A stretch of DNA of 64,000 nt from Deuterostichococcus epilithicus (Eukaryota > Chlorophyta > Trebouxiophyceae > Prasiolales > Stichococcaceae): contig JAVTLE010000008.1 of assembly GCA_033439295.1 (NCBI GenBank), positions 558,001 through 622,000 on the forward strand, read 5' to 3'. Positions 46,862 to 59,340 of this stretch are shown piece after piece (position 1 is the stretch's first letter; each line of letters begins with the position of its first letter). The notes below the pieces were generated by a model. The model searched no databases, had not been told where the DNA came from, and worked only from the letters and a program-made list of their open reading frames with translations. The translations under genes and the position numbers were made by a program.

Positions 46862-49800
46862 ATGTGGCGCGCCAGCCACGACGTGGCGCTAGAGCAGGAG
46901 CCGCGGCGGTGCCCGCACACCCGGGGCCGCTGGGCGGTGGTGGGCGTGCTGCTCGTCCTGTGGGCATGCGTCAGCTTCACGCTGCAGCGCGTCAACATCC
47001 ACCCGCTGGACTCGGCAATCAACCGCTTCCGGCATTCTCGCACAGGTAGGTTTCAAACGTACAGCTGGCGCTGCTCCCCTGTCACTGCAAGCAATAACCG
47101 CACATGGGACGCGTTGCTACATTGGGTGCTGATATATGCTGATGCAGAACGGTGCAATAGCTGTTGCTCCGCTATCATCGCGGCAGATGGTCGCCTCTCA
47201 CAGTGGCCGCCGCCGATTGCAGGGGAGGTCATCGCAGTGCGTGAGGGGGACGACATCGCAGCAATCTACGATGTGCAGCCTCTGCAGCCGGGGGAGCAGC
47301 ACCCTCGGGCGGCGTTTGTGGTGCTGGCCCGCAATCAGGATGTTGACGGCGTGGTGACGTCCATGCGGCGGCTGCTGCGCCGCTTCAACAACACAGAGAC
47401 CAGGTCAGCTCGACGGGCGCGCTGCTCATTTTTGCAGTTTGAACGGCTCCAAAACAGCACAATGTGGACCATCTGGGCGATATGTGCTGGCCACTCTCAG
47501 TTGTGTCTCCAGGCAGGTGGCCCTGCTGACGGGGTGCTGCACCATCTGCACTTGCACAGCACTGTGGAGAGACATTCTCAGTTGGTGTCTCAGCCTGCTG
47601 GGAACGTTGGTGGTGAATCCTAGGTATCCCTGGGTCTTCCTGGATGACGGGGAGTTCAGCGAGGCGTTCCGCAATGCCACCACGGCAGCGGCGGCGGGGC
47701 CGACGCGCTACGGCCGCATTCCAGCGGAGCACTGGGGCTACCCGTCCTGGGTGCCGGAGTGGGCAGCGGCCAAAGCGCGCGAGCGGCAGGTGGGCTGCTA
47801 CCTCGGCAGTGCCTCTTCCTCCATGGGCTGCTGCACCGGTGCTGGGGGGCCTGCGGCGGCATCTCGGCAGCAGCAGCGCAGCGCATCCGGCTCGACGGCC
47901 ATCCCGAAGCGCTGATGCTGCAGCCGGCATCAGCGACTCAAGCGGGCGGCTCGTGCAGCCGCCATGTCTGTCACGCGCTCAAGAGAATGCGAGCATGGCA
48001 AACCTCACAAACCCTGGCGCTTCGTCCCTGCTGCAGGTTCGCGCGGGGGTGCTTTACGGGGGGCGGGAGTCGTACCACCACATGTGCCGCTACTTCAGCG
48101 GCTTCTTCCAGCACCACCCGCTGCTGGCGGACACAGACTACTACTGGCGCGTCGAGCCCGACGTCCACTTCTACTGCGACCTGGCCTACGACCCCTTCCA
48201 CTACATGCGCCAGCAGTGCGTCTCCTCGCTGACGCAGCCAGGCCCTGCAACACGCTGCACTCAGTATCCCTACCTTCTGCTGCAAATTCTCAAGGCACGT
48301 GTGTGCTTGCCGGGAGGCACTGTCTCCAAGGCCGCCTGCTGTGCATGCGGCTGCGGCTGCGTCACTGCAAGGCCGGCCGGCACTTTTGGCGGGGCCACAC
48401 TGCTGGCGCACCAGCAGCGCGCACTCCGACCAACACTAGGTTTCGTGCCGATGCTGATTCCACCCGCACTGGTTCCGCTGTGCAGCGGCGTGAAGTACGG
48501 CTTCACGCTGGCGGTGCTGGAGGGGCCCAAGACCATTCCCACCCTGTGGGATGTGACGCGCGACTTCATGGACGAGCGCCCAGAGGTGCGGCGCTTTGAG
48601 ATTTTGTATTTGGCGACATGTCGTTGCTATGGTTCAGGCGATGTCCAGATTGTCGGTGCACGCTGCTGCCTGCCCTGTGCGTCCCGCGACCGTTTCAGCA
48701 CGCTCCAGGCGAGCTTCGGTGGCTTGCATGTTGAGTTGTTGTCCAGTGACACCGAGCGCAGCCGCCCATGCCGCCTGGTGCACATTCTGCAGCTGGTGCC
48801 AGAGGCCAACCTGCTGGACTTCGTGACGAGCCCGGACGGGTCGTACGACCTGTGCCACTTCTGGTCCAACTTCGAGCTGGGCGACCTGCGCTGGTTCCGC
48901 TCGCCGCAGTACCAGGCGCGCCTCGTGACTCGCAGCCCTCCTGCCGCGCCTTTTGCCCGGAATGCCCCCCAGCTGTCCCGTGTCGGTGCACTGCACCGAG
49001 GACGGCCCTGGGCTCCGGCTTTGCGGCCGACATGCGAAGGTGTGCCCAGGTGCACCACCTGCTGTCGAATGCGCCTGGCGCGGTCTTAGGAACCATGACC
49101 TCTCCCTGTCCAACCTGACATGGCCGTGCCGGGGCGCCACATTTCCAGGCACAGCGCGGCAGCGCAGAGGCGCTGTGCAGCCACTGGTGCCCTCATCGCG
49201 CAGAGGCCGCGCAGTCGTGGGATGAGCTTCGGTGATTGGTGTCACTGCTGCGACATTGCAGGCGTACTTTGAGCATCTGGACCGGACTGGCGGCTTCTTC
49301 TATGAGCGCTGGGGCGATGCGCCGGTGCACTCCCTCGCAGCCGTCATGTTCCTCAATGCCTCCGAGGTGCGCTGCGCTGAATGCAGCGTCCCTACCCACC
49401 TACCCATCACTGCACCCCCGCCACATCTGCCTTGTTGAACAGTCTGCTGGCCCACCACAGCACATCCAGCGCGTGCCGACCTGACTGGGCCAATCCCGCA
49501 TCGCCTGTGCAGGTGCACCACTTCAGCGACATCGGGTACCGGCACAACAGGTGCGGCCCTCTGCAGGCGAACCCTGCACCCTGCACCCTGCCCCCTGCTG
49601 CAGTGTTTGCAAACGCCTCGCTGCAGATCAGACGGCGCACTGAGCAGCCGCTGCCCAACGTTCTGGACCCGCCGCCCGCTGACGCTGTCAACTCTGTTGC
49701 GTGTGTGCGCAGCTACACCAACTGCCCAGCCGTGAAGCGCAACAACTGCGACTGCGAGGCGGCGTCGTCAGTGGACCAGCATGTGCCGGCCAATTCCTTC

Positions 49801-49872
49801 GGGCGCTGCCATGGGCTGTGGAACCGGCTGATGAAGGAGAAGCTGGAGGCGCACCACCATTCGCAGACATGA
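46862..49872 (+). CDS. GT15 alpha-1,2-mannosyltransferase (KRE2/MNT1/KTR family)
   Basis: The enzyme should transfer mannose from GDP-mannose in alpha-1,2 linkage to glycoprotein glycans in the Golgi. Nine exons fit in phase: 46862-47045, 47187-47403, 47624-47789, 48037-48215, 48486-48585, 48793-48915, 49262-49366, 49513-49550, 49713-49872 (423 aa). A signal anchor (WAVVGVLLVLWACVSF) near residues 24-39 makes it a type II membrane protein with a luminal catalytic domain. GT15 hallmarks are all present: YPWVFLDDGEF, GRESYHHMCRYFSGFF, YYWRVEPDV (224-232), LCHFWSNFE with Glu310 at the position of the proposed Kre2 nucleophile, and GGFFYERWGDAPVHS (333-347). The Cys-rich tail (NCDCEAA) also fits. 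The intron after exon 6 starts with GC. The start is the first ATG before the anchor. Confidence 0.95.
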
Positions 49873-50591
49873 AAGTTGCCGCCGCCGCTGCTCTTGCGTT
49901 CCCGCAGCGAATCGCGCCGTGTTGATGTGGCGCCAGGAGCGGGAATGGGGTTGACTAGCGCATACCCGGCACTTCACGGAGAGTGTCGAGACTTTGAGTG
50001 TCGAGACACCGCAAATCTTGATCTTCAGCGCCAGCAACCGCAGTTCCTTGCAGCCTGGCTCAGGGCAGGTCTGGCTGCCGCACACTTGAGCGCACGAGGC
50101 ATTTTTGGGGGACTTCACCAAGTACATTAGTGTCAGCTTTCTATAACTAAGATTGTGGATGTGTTCTGTCGGGTCTCTCATTTGTTTCAGTTCACGAAAT
50201 CGGACTTGCACGAAATTGGGTCACGAAATTGGGTCACGAAATCGGACTTGCACGAAATGGTGCGAAGCACTTGTCAGCATTCAGGTTGTATCGAGGGATG
50301 TAGGAGTAATGCGCGGCCGGCATTGTCTGCAACGCTTGCTTCGAGTGCCTGTCTTAAAGGCCTCCGCAAATCGATCTTCGTCCCCACAGTCACAATCCGC
50401 CCCTGCATAATACCACCTGTACACATCAATGCGTTTGTCCCTAGCTGGCGGCTTTGCAGCCTTGCCTCCCGCCAGTCCAGCATGATATGAATCAGAATCT
50501 TTGCTGTCCAAATTGGCAGCTCTCTGATGGCTGCATCGGAATTCGTCACAGCAGCAGCACGACCATGTAGACGAGCGGGCCAGACAGGGCA
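49873..50591. other. convergent intergenic region with a short tandem repeat
   Basis: This holds the 3' flanks of the mannosyltransferase (+) and UBLCP1 (-). The only structure seen is the CACGAAAT-based repeat at 50191-50259. No gene is supported. Confidence 0.55.
50191..50259. repeat. tandem CACGAAAT repeat
   Basis: Five copies of CACGAAAT(C/T)G-like sequence alternate in spacing between ACTT- and GGGT-containing linkers. The outer units of about 27-29 nt are nearly identical, with a shortened 13-nt unit between them. It lies in convergent 3' flanking DNA. Confidence 0.8.
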
Positions 50592-53469
50592 TCACTGGTC
50601 CCGCAGCGACCGCAGCTCGTCCCCGATGTAGCGCTCCCACCGCGAGTGGCGCAAGCCAGCTAGAGACTCCAGCGGAGCAATCTTCAGCAGGTACAGCTTC
50701 AGCTTCTCCAGCTCCCGATCCGTGTCGCGCGTCACGTGCGCCTTGCGAAACGGCCTGATGACCAGCCTGTGCGGAGCAGCCGCCACGCCCATTACATGGG
50801 GCTTGGGGGTGCGTCTGGATGTGTCTGGAGTTGGAGGCGCAGACACCTTCTGCTGTACACGCAACAGCTCAGCGGCCTTCCAAAGCTTGTGCCCCGCAGG
50901 GATGCGACAGCGGCCACGGCGCACCCGTTCTGCTTGTTCATGACGTAGTTGCGCCGCAGGTCGTCAAACATGATCGTGTTGTTCTTGTTGTAGACGTCCG
51001 GAAACTTGCCCCACAGGAAGCCTAGTGGCTTGCAGTCGAACACACCTGCGGCGCGGCGGTTCGGCGGTCAGCGACTTGACGATAGCTGGTCCACACGAGA
51101 AGCTGGTGGCAGCGCTGTCAAAACAATGTCAGCTGCAGACAGAGCACGCCTTGACTCGAATGCTAGCAGCACCGTGCGCTGGGTGCCGGATGCCTGTGCA
51201 GGCACGCACGAGTCCACACTCACCATATTTCTCGGCCTGCACGGTGATCATCGCGCGGTGGTCTAGCATACAGGTGACCTGGAACAAGGAAGCATAAAAG
51301 CAGCCTGTTCCAGCCTCAGGCTCATTGGCGTTCATGGCAAGCGCGATGTGCGGCAGAAATAACATCGGCACAGCGCCCTGTTCACATTACCTTGTAATCA
51401 GCGTGTGTCGTCACGCCAAGCTCCCGCATCTTCACCTGCACAAATAGAATCATGTGCGTTGCTCTGGCTGTTGAGGGAGTGACGCACGACAGGCGCCTTG
51501 CGGCGGCCGGCAGTGTGTCTGCGAACCGTTGGCGCGTTCAGGCGGCAACATGAGGAGCATGCTGCTTACGCGAACTGTGTCAGAGGCTGTGGCAAACTGC
51601 ATCACATGCGTCTGGCAGGTGCGGCAAAGCTGCATGAAAATTGCGCGGCCGGCCAAGCCGGCATGCAGGAGATGGTGGCAATGCGCGCACCTCGACCCAC
51701 TTCATCGAGGTGGCAGACCAGATGATGATGTCCTGCAGAGGCCACAGTCACCGCAGTCAGCGGCACTGAGGCGGACTCGGCGCGCCGGCTGCGGCGAGCT
51801 CGGCTCACCAGCCAAGGACAGGCAGGGTCTGATTGCCGGCAGCAGCCCTGCACATCGCAGCCCGTGGTCAAGGTCTTAGAGTTGGGCCCTGGACACTTGC
51901 TAGGTACAGAGGCTCAAAGGGCATGGAGGGTTTAGGGTTTTACTGCACACATAGTGCGGGTACACGGCGGCCATGAACTCGTGCAGGTGGGGCCGCGCCA
52001 GCTCCTCCGGCCGCTCCGCGCTGCTGCCCAGGTCGAAGATCGTGTAGTCCTGCAATGCGAGGCACAGTTGGGCTGGGCATGAAGCAGCACTCTGCAGTGT
52101 GTGCTGTTGCGGGCCGGACGCCTATCGGTGCAGCGGCGAAACCTTATCAAAAGCATACAGCTTTGGAATGTGGCTGAGACACGCACGGCAGACGGTGACA
52201 GCGAGTTGTGGAGGGGGGGCGCACGATGTCGAGGACGACGACTTTCTTGCCGGGCCGCGGCGGGTTGAGCACCTTCACCTCCACGCTGGCTAGCCGCCGC
52301 CGCAGCTTTTCCTGCAGCATACGCAGCAACCGACATGCTTCGACAGGCTGGCTACGTTTGGGGGTGTTGAACTAGTCGCGCATGCGGAAATCTAGTATGG
52401 ATTATTTCGTCGTAAAACAGTCTTGCTAGACTAACTGCTAATCTCTGCTGTCAGCCCCTGCACGCTGAATACCCATATGGTGGTTGCGTTCAGCAGCATA
52501 CCAGCTCACTAATAGGTTTCCCAGCATGAGGATTCGCAGTGCACCTTGCAACTGCTTTCCACTGGTCAACCAATCTGCGATACAGAGGATGCCTGAAGTG
52601 TCCCGCGATGAGCGAATGCCACGCCAGGTCCCAGTCATGGGTTATCAAAGCCCTGGCAACAAAATGCTGCACAAGATGACACGATGTTACATCAAGGGCG
52701 CCTCTGGGTCCCGGCGCCTTCCGGCGGCATGGCCAGGTGAAATGAATGTTGGCAAGCCTGCAAGGTCACCTGGTTCTCAGGCCGGTCCTGCAGCTCCAGC
52801 TCTGCCAGGACGCCCTCCTGCAGGTCGAAATCGTCCTGGACTTGGGGGGCCACCTCAGCCATGCGGTCCACAGCCTCCGTCACCGCCGCCGGCGTGCTGC
52901 GGTCAGGCACAGACAGCACACGGTGAGAGCCCTGCACAGGGTGCAGCAGGTGCTCAGCCACTTGCTCAGCCACTTGCAGGAGCTGCTTTGCATGTGCAAT
53001 TGTAAATTCGCTTGCCAGTACCAACTGCAAGCTGCGCAGTCTAGAGGGAGGACTGCGGCTCTGCACCCATCCCGAGAATGCGGGATGTGACATGCGGCGC
53101 CATGCATGTGGTAAAGTCCTGGGCTGGCATGGCGGCGCACCCCATCATCATGACCTTCATGCCAGGCTTCAACAGCAGCTCGGACACGGGCAATGAGTCC
53201 GCTGGCAGGCCCCCGCCGGTCTTTGCCTTGAGACCCAGCAGCTTCTGCCGCTTCGGCTGCACCTGTGCAGCAGCAGGAGCAGCAGCAGCAGCAGGTCGAA
53301 TGGAGCTGGCCAGCAAGGACGGCGGCGGCACTCACAGCACCATAGGCAGGCGCACCTCCGTGTGCGACTCGATTTTGCGCTTGAGCTCGCCTACCGTGTC
53401 GTCCTGGTCAAGCACTATGGCTATCTCCCGGCCCTGCCATTTGATGGTCAGCTCGTGCGGGTCTGCCAT
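50592..53469 (-). CDS. UBLCP1: UBLCP1: ubiquitin-like domain CTD/proteasome phosphatase
   Basis: A nuclear HAD-family Ser phosphatase. In animals it binds and dephosphorylates the 26S proteasome through its ubiquitin-like domain and can act on the RNA polymerase II CTD. Resolved exons: 53341-53469, one with its 5' end at 53262, one ending at 52770, then 52225-52311, 51951-52049, 51691-51732, 51391-51435, 51224-51278, 50925-51045, 50592-50766. The donor of exon 2 and acceptor of exon 3, within the variable acidic linker, are not settled. Residues 1-75 are the UBL (IKWQGREIAIVL, RQKLLGLK, MMMG). The catalytic loop LDIDYT (DxDxT) is formed across an exon junction. IIIWSATSMKW, MLDHRAMITV, CKPLGFLWGKFPD and NTIMFDDLRRN are family blocks, and the C-terminus (LRHSRWERYI) is plant-like. 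Total length is near the usual ~320 aa. Confidence 0.95.
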
Positions 53470-54780
53470 GCTGCAAAGGGACCTACTGCTGACGCCGCCA
53501 AGCCTCGTAATCAAACCCTCGCAAGTGGCGGGACTGTTCAGAAGATGTGTTCTTCTAGCGCCGAACCGCCGCCTCCAGTCGAATGCAGCCGATTCCTGGC
53601 CGGGAAATGCAGCAGCAGGCAGCAGTGTCAGATCAGGGTCCCAAACACTAAATCACAAGCAATTAGCCAGTGGCAGGCAAGGAAACGCAGCAAGGCTGAT
53701 CTACTTAGCTGAACAGGCTCACAGAATAGAAGTGTGCAGCAGCAATGCAGCAGTGCTGGACTGCTGAATTTCAAGTAGTTGCAAGACCCTGCAATCTTGG
53801 CGCGCCTCAGCTCCGGCATCACTCGACGGCAGCAGTGTTCGTGAAGCGGCTGCATGCTGCTGCATTGGGATCATTATGAAGGGTGGAAACCTGAGCGCAG
53901 ATCATTCAACTCATGCGCCCACTCGCTGACGTTCCAAAGGCACAAATTCATGTCAGCAAGTGGCCGTGATATCGAGGAACATGCTGCAAATCCGTCTGCA
54001 CATCGCGCACGCCTACTACTATCTTCAATTCCTGGGAGCTGTGGGTCGCTGTAACAGTCTGCCACAGAGACTCGCATGAGCCAATGAATTGTGGCGGGAC
54101 GGTGTTGTGCGGCATCTCATGTGGCATGCCTTGCAAACTGCGAAAGCTTGATGAGCGCAAGTCAGTGCTGAAATGCGGTAAGAGCATAATAATAGCGTCG
54201 AGATGTCCAATGGCGGGCTGTTCGATGCGGCGTCCCTACCCGGGTTTTGCGACCTGCAGCGGCAGGTGTGGTCACCGTCACGAGACCCAACCATTCGCCA
54301 AGCTTCTGGATGAAATCACCGCTTCGTGTTGGTCGCCCTCATATGCGAGTTTGTGACTTCTTGACCTATGTTCGATTGAACCAGAGAGCGCGGTCGCCGA
54401 TCGCCAAGCGCACCACTGCGGCGTGTCGTCAGCCAGACAGTCCTGCCCATGTGAAGGTCGGCGGCGCCAATGAACCCGCCGATGTAGCCGCTGTGAGAAG
54501 CGCCAGCGACGTGCACAGCTTCTTCGCCATTCAGGGCAACACCCAATTCAACCGACTGCCGGACATTGACTTTGTCGGCAACTTCATCCGCCGCAAGTGC
54601 TTCCGCACACGGCACCAGGCAAACTGGAAATTCACCTAAGCACCTCCTGCACACGACACATGAGTCTGTATCCGCAATTGAGCCTGACATCGATTGTTTG
54701 ACCTTTGCGCGACTGTCGAGCAAACTGTGGAGCATCATGAATCCATGTGACCGCTTCACTGTGGCACTGCATTGAATGCA
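53470..54780. other. 5' flank of UBLCP1 and upstream of the dynein-like region
   Basis: This should hold the UBLCP1 promoter. A 130-codon + strand open frame (54247-54639) and its - strand shadow show no recognisable domain. No RNA gene or repeat is seen. Confidence 0.4.
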
Positions 54781-57700
54781 GGGGGTGCGCGCACAGCTCT
54801 TTCGCCAGGTTCACGCCGCCGTGCGCTTGCGGCTGCCCCTTGCTAGGCCAGTGTTTGGTGCGGCACTGCTGGCGGTGCGGCGCCTGGCTGAAAGCATCGA
54901 CAAATTTTAGATGTTCTCGCTCACGGATGGTCACATATACGATGTCGCAGAATATGTCGACCTGCAGGTGTGCTTCGGCACCTCAAGGGCTGCGCATTAT
55001 GACCACCGACTTGATGTGCGACGACTGATCTTCCCAGAGCCGCGCCTGTTTCACTCGATCAGTCCTTCCGGTGAGTTTGTGTCCAATCGCAGGCCGCCGT
55101 GCGGGAGCAGAAGTCAAAGCCGAATCTGGATGCGACTGTGACCGCAGCTGAGCAGGTGTGCCTGCAGGCATGAACATCATGTCCTTGCTGTGCATGTGAT
55201 GGGCAGGCTCTTGAGGGTGTGCTACTGCTGCCACCAGAACGGCGGCAGATGAGGAGTCCATCCACGCTGTGCCGGAGATCCTCAGCGACCTCTGCAGCAG
55301 CGTGCAAGCGCACACAGCAAGCTGCCGCGCGAGCGTCAGGGACACAGCGGACCTCAAAGACACATCGGCCCTCGAGCCGCGGGTGTATGGCAGAGCGCCT
55401 CAGGCGATGGTGGCCATCAAAGCCGAAAAGCTGGAGCGAGCCAGGTCAGAAGCCAAGAGCTGCTGCCCTGCCCTCCTTGCCAGGGGCACACATCCAGGCT
55501 GAGCTTGCTTCAGACCACACTTGACAGCGCCAGTCCAAGTTTGACGTCGCCACAGGCGTCAAATACCCGGCGGACTGTAAACAGGTGCAGCACACTAAGC
55601 TGGTCTCGGATGCGGCCAAGGCCGGCTGATGCTCACATCAGGCCGGCTGACCTGGAATGCAGGGCGTTCAGTAGAGCACCGGCGGAGGAGGCTATGCTGC
55701 CACTGGTGGTGCGCCTCAGCGACAGCCTGCACCCACCACCAATCACCGCCAAGTCGGGGATGATGACATCAACCAGGTCGGCTCCGGATGTTGTGACAAT
55801 TGCTAAGTTTGCGTTATCAAGGACAGTTTCCATAAACAGACGGAATGGTGACATAGTGTCTGCAGGGAGTGTTCTGGTGTTTGTGGGAGAGGGCGGCGGC
55901 TTCAGCTTTGCGCCCGTCGAGGCCGCTGTGCAGGCGGCTCTGCAGCAGCAGACCATCGCAGAGGCCGCTGCAACAGCCCTCGTTGCCCGCGGCTGGCGCT
56001 GCTGCCGCCTTTCACATCCCTCATTGCGGAAACGCCGGATGTTGCCAGTGTCAGCACCATCCTCGAGATGAATCCACAGCTGGCGGCGCAGCGGCTGCAG
56101 CTGGCTGCCGCAGTCAGGCGCGACTTTGCAGCCGTGGCAGATTTTGCGGCCACCCTGGAGGAGTATTGCTGCATTGCAGCATTCGGCGCCAGCTGGGACT
56201 TCCCGCTTTCGAAGTCGAACACAGGTGGCAGCTGCTCAATCACTGGCGACTGCTGTTGCAGCACAAACACCCCACCCACCGACCCGCCAGTTGAGTCTGG
56301 CCGCCTTTTGGCGACAGTGGCGGTGCCGCAGCTGCGCCAACTACTTGCAGACCCGTCATGTCGAAGGTGCTGCGTGTGTGAGGCCAGCGACAGTTGTGCG
56401 AAGCGACCTGTTGTGTTAGCAATACGCAGCATCTCGCTTCCGGCTGCAGGGCGGTGCCGGACATCAGGGACCGGCTGGAGGCGCTGGAGACATGGGAGGC
56501 CATGCTGGACGCCATGCGCACCACCCACGTCGCAGGTTTCGAACCCCTTGTAGCTCTTTCCCGCGCGCAACTCTCTTCCGTTGCCGCCCGAAAGCTGCTG
56601 GTGACTGCTGGGCGCTCTCGATAGGTTGCGGCTGTCCAGCAGCGCGTAGCAGACTAATGTTGTTCCATCACGACGGACGGCGTGCGTTGTGGCCTTATTG
56701 ATAATCCAACGCACAGAGTCCCAAGGCTCAGCGGTGTGCAGATCGGCCTAAATACGAGCACCGCCTCAGCAGCCATTCAGGGGCCGAGCCAGGCACCATC
56801 TGCCACCCCACAGGCTGCCTGCACGTGGAGGCGGGCACACTGCGAAGGCTCGCTGCTGCTGTGCGTGCGCCGTGCCGCAGCGCAGGTCAGAGGCATGCTG
56901 CTGGCGCTGGCGCGGGCGCGGTGTGCCGAATCCGCCGCTGTCCTGCTGGACGCTGCCGCCGCATTGTCTGAGCGGCCGGAGCCGCTGCATGCTTCCATGG
57001 AGTTCCAGGTGCGCCAAAGGCGTGATGCAGCATTTGACCTGCTTCTTGCATGGAGCTGCAGACAGCAAAGGTCGGCAGTGGCACTGTTTGTGATGCAGCA
57101 GCTCTCATACATCAACAGTGCACTGTTCGCCGCAGAGATCGTGGTCTGAACAGCAGCAGGATGAGGCACGAATACAAGTCTCAGTCGGCGAGAGGTTGTG
57201 TCAGCGACATTCCTGTATCCTGCAGGCGATCTGCCAGGAGCAGGAGGCTGCAAAGGACGCCACACTGGCGGCGGCTGCGGAGGTGGACGAGATGTACGAC
57301 CTGCTGGCGTTCTACGGCGGCCAGGCCGTGCCGGCCAACGACCAGGTGTGGCGGAGCCCGAAGTGACCCCAAAGGAGTCACGTCTGCACGGGCAGAACCT
57401 ACAGAGCGCATCAGCTGTTGCCTCAGGCTCAGTCTGCACGCTGAGCCTGCGCTTGTCACCTCGCTGGCAAATCAGAGACTGTCAGCAAGGTGCTCGGAGA
57501 CACGCGTCCAGACCCGCAGCAGGCGGCCCGCCTCCCCGCAGCAGCGCGACCGACCCTTGCACACACTTGCCGCATGCAGATCAAGCACGACGACCTTGTC
57601 GAGGCGGCGCAGCGCTTCGAGGAGCAGCTCGCCGCCGCCGGCGCCTTCCTGCAGAATGCCTGGCCCGATCAGGCCGGCCAGCTGCAAGCGGAGGTGCGCC

Positions 57701-59340
57701 CTGCACAGATGTTCCCAGGGTTTTCAAGCGTTGCCGAGCCAATATGTGCTGACAGCCCGGTTTCGCCATGGATCCTCCTCCTCCAGCCAGTATTCCAGCG
57801 TCTCATTTGCTACTGCCTTCCCGATCAGCAGGACACCAAGATTTTGGTCTGGCGCCGCAACCCTGTGGGGCTGGCGGATAAGCATCCCCTATGCGCCACA
57901 GCTGCTTCTCGAACTCCCACAGGTGGCGGAGCGCAGGGAGGCAGCGGAGGGCTTGGAGGCGCTGCTGCTGCAGGGCATCTTCGTGGACGCGGCGGCGGCG
58001 CCCGCCGAGCTGCAGCGGCTCATGGGCCACATCGCGGAGCTCAAGGTGCAGAGAACTGGAACTGAGCTGCTGTGCTGCTGCTCTTGCTATTGGCGTTCAT
58101 CATTAGCATCCGACCGAGAGTCTGACCCGCATAGGCCCATTGTCTCACGCCAACATGCAGTGCGTCCCGCGCCATTCTCAGTGGGGCGTGGCTGTCCTCC
58201 CCTGCTGGAGCCCCTGCCGCAGGCACCACTGTGAACCTGCACTGCAGGATTCAGCAGACACATACCGCGGGTATCTGGCGGCCAACAATTGCTCATGGAG
58301 CCGTTCGAAGCGCTGGTGGCTGCAGAGCGGGGGCGGGCTGGCGCTGCGGCATCTGGACAGCTTACCAGGCCGTCACTGAGAAGCTGTCCGCCGCAACCAC
58401 ATCGCCGGTGCTCAGCCGCGTCTATAACAGGGTGGGTCCGAGGGTTGTGCTGCCTGCGCTTTGGCACTGCCACCTGCTGACTAGGAGCTGAGGCGCACAG
58501 CCATACAGACAGCAGGAGCTCAGCCTCGGGCACTGTTTTCATGGTAGTGCTGTCACGGTGGAAAGCCTTGATGCAGGTCCGCAACCAACATCGATGCACG
58601 TTCGCAGTCAGCATCTGTCCAGCAGGCTTGCGCTCTGCTCCCAGGTGCAGCTGGACATCAAAGGGCTGGCGGCAGACATGGCGGAGTTCTAAGCGGCAGG
58701 CGGACGTTCTGGCAGAGCAGCGCCCCGGCGACGCCGTTGTGGGCGAGCTGCAAGCGGCGCTAGTGGAGTTTGACACCTCGCTGCCGCTGCTGCGGCTGCT
58801 GGCCGCGCCGGCACTGCGGAGCCGCCACTGGGCCGCCGCCTTTTTGCTACTGGGACTAGACCAGGTGCACCTGCTGTGTTCAAGCGACTTCTGAGCTCTG
58901 GGGTTTTATGCGCATGCCTTGTCGTGCGCGGACTCCAGCCCGGTTGGTGCGGCAGCGATCGATGTCTGGGGCAGGAGGGTTTCTGGCCTCCTCTTCTGGA
59001 TCGTGGCCGGCGCTGCTCACTCTTGCTTGCGGCAAAAGGCCAGCTCATGCTCACCGAGGCTGACCCTCGAATTGAACACGCCTTGCACCGTCGCCCGCAG
59101 CGCATGTCGACGCTGACCTTGGCCCTCGTGCTACTGCTGCTGCCCTGCCACGCACTGATTGCCTTGCAACTGTTGCATCCAGCAGGGTGCCATCTGCCAG
59201 GACGCCGAGGGCGTATGGGACGCCGTCTCAATCGACGACCTGGTGAATGGCGGGGCTTCTGCCCACCAGGACGAGCTGGCTGACATCTGGGCTCTCACCC
59301 CGCATCTATGCAATGCTGATGGGCGATGCGTATGGCGGGA
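54781..59340 (+). pseudogene. relic of a dynein heavy chain (stem/linker region), truncated
   Basis: Several exon-like pieces follow the order of a dynein heavy chain stem and linker. FSFAPVEAAVQAALQ is near 55910, TSLIAETPDVASV near 56020, and a helical stretch spans 56812-57008. 57226-57345 encodes DEMYDLLAFYGGQAVP, resembling the conserved MYxLLxxYEVxVP block. 57580-57693 and 57923-58045 are helical. WTAYQAVTEKL is near 58365. SLPLLRLLAAPALRSRHW (near 58780-58830) matches the family block LPLxxxLxNPALRxRHW. IDDLVNGGASAHQDELADIW (59231-59290) fits the linker start. The reading frame shifts near 56000, and a stop plus frame shift occur near 58690 within otherwise matching sequence. No P-loop or AAA+ motor follows. 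Exons before 55.9 kb (54781-54908, 55249-55444) are only weakly dynein-like. A short expressed gene cannot be excluded. Confidence 0.55.

Noticed and set aside
54247-54639. A 130-codon open frame on + (and a 147-codon one on -)
   Set aside because: Neither strand gives a recognisable domain or a splice partner; left as unannotated flank.
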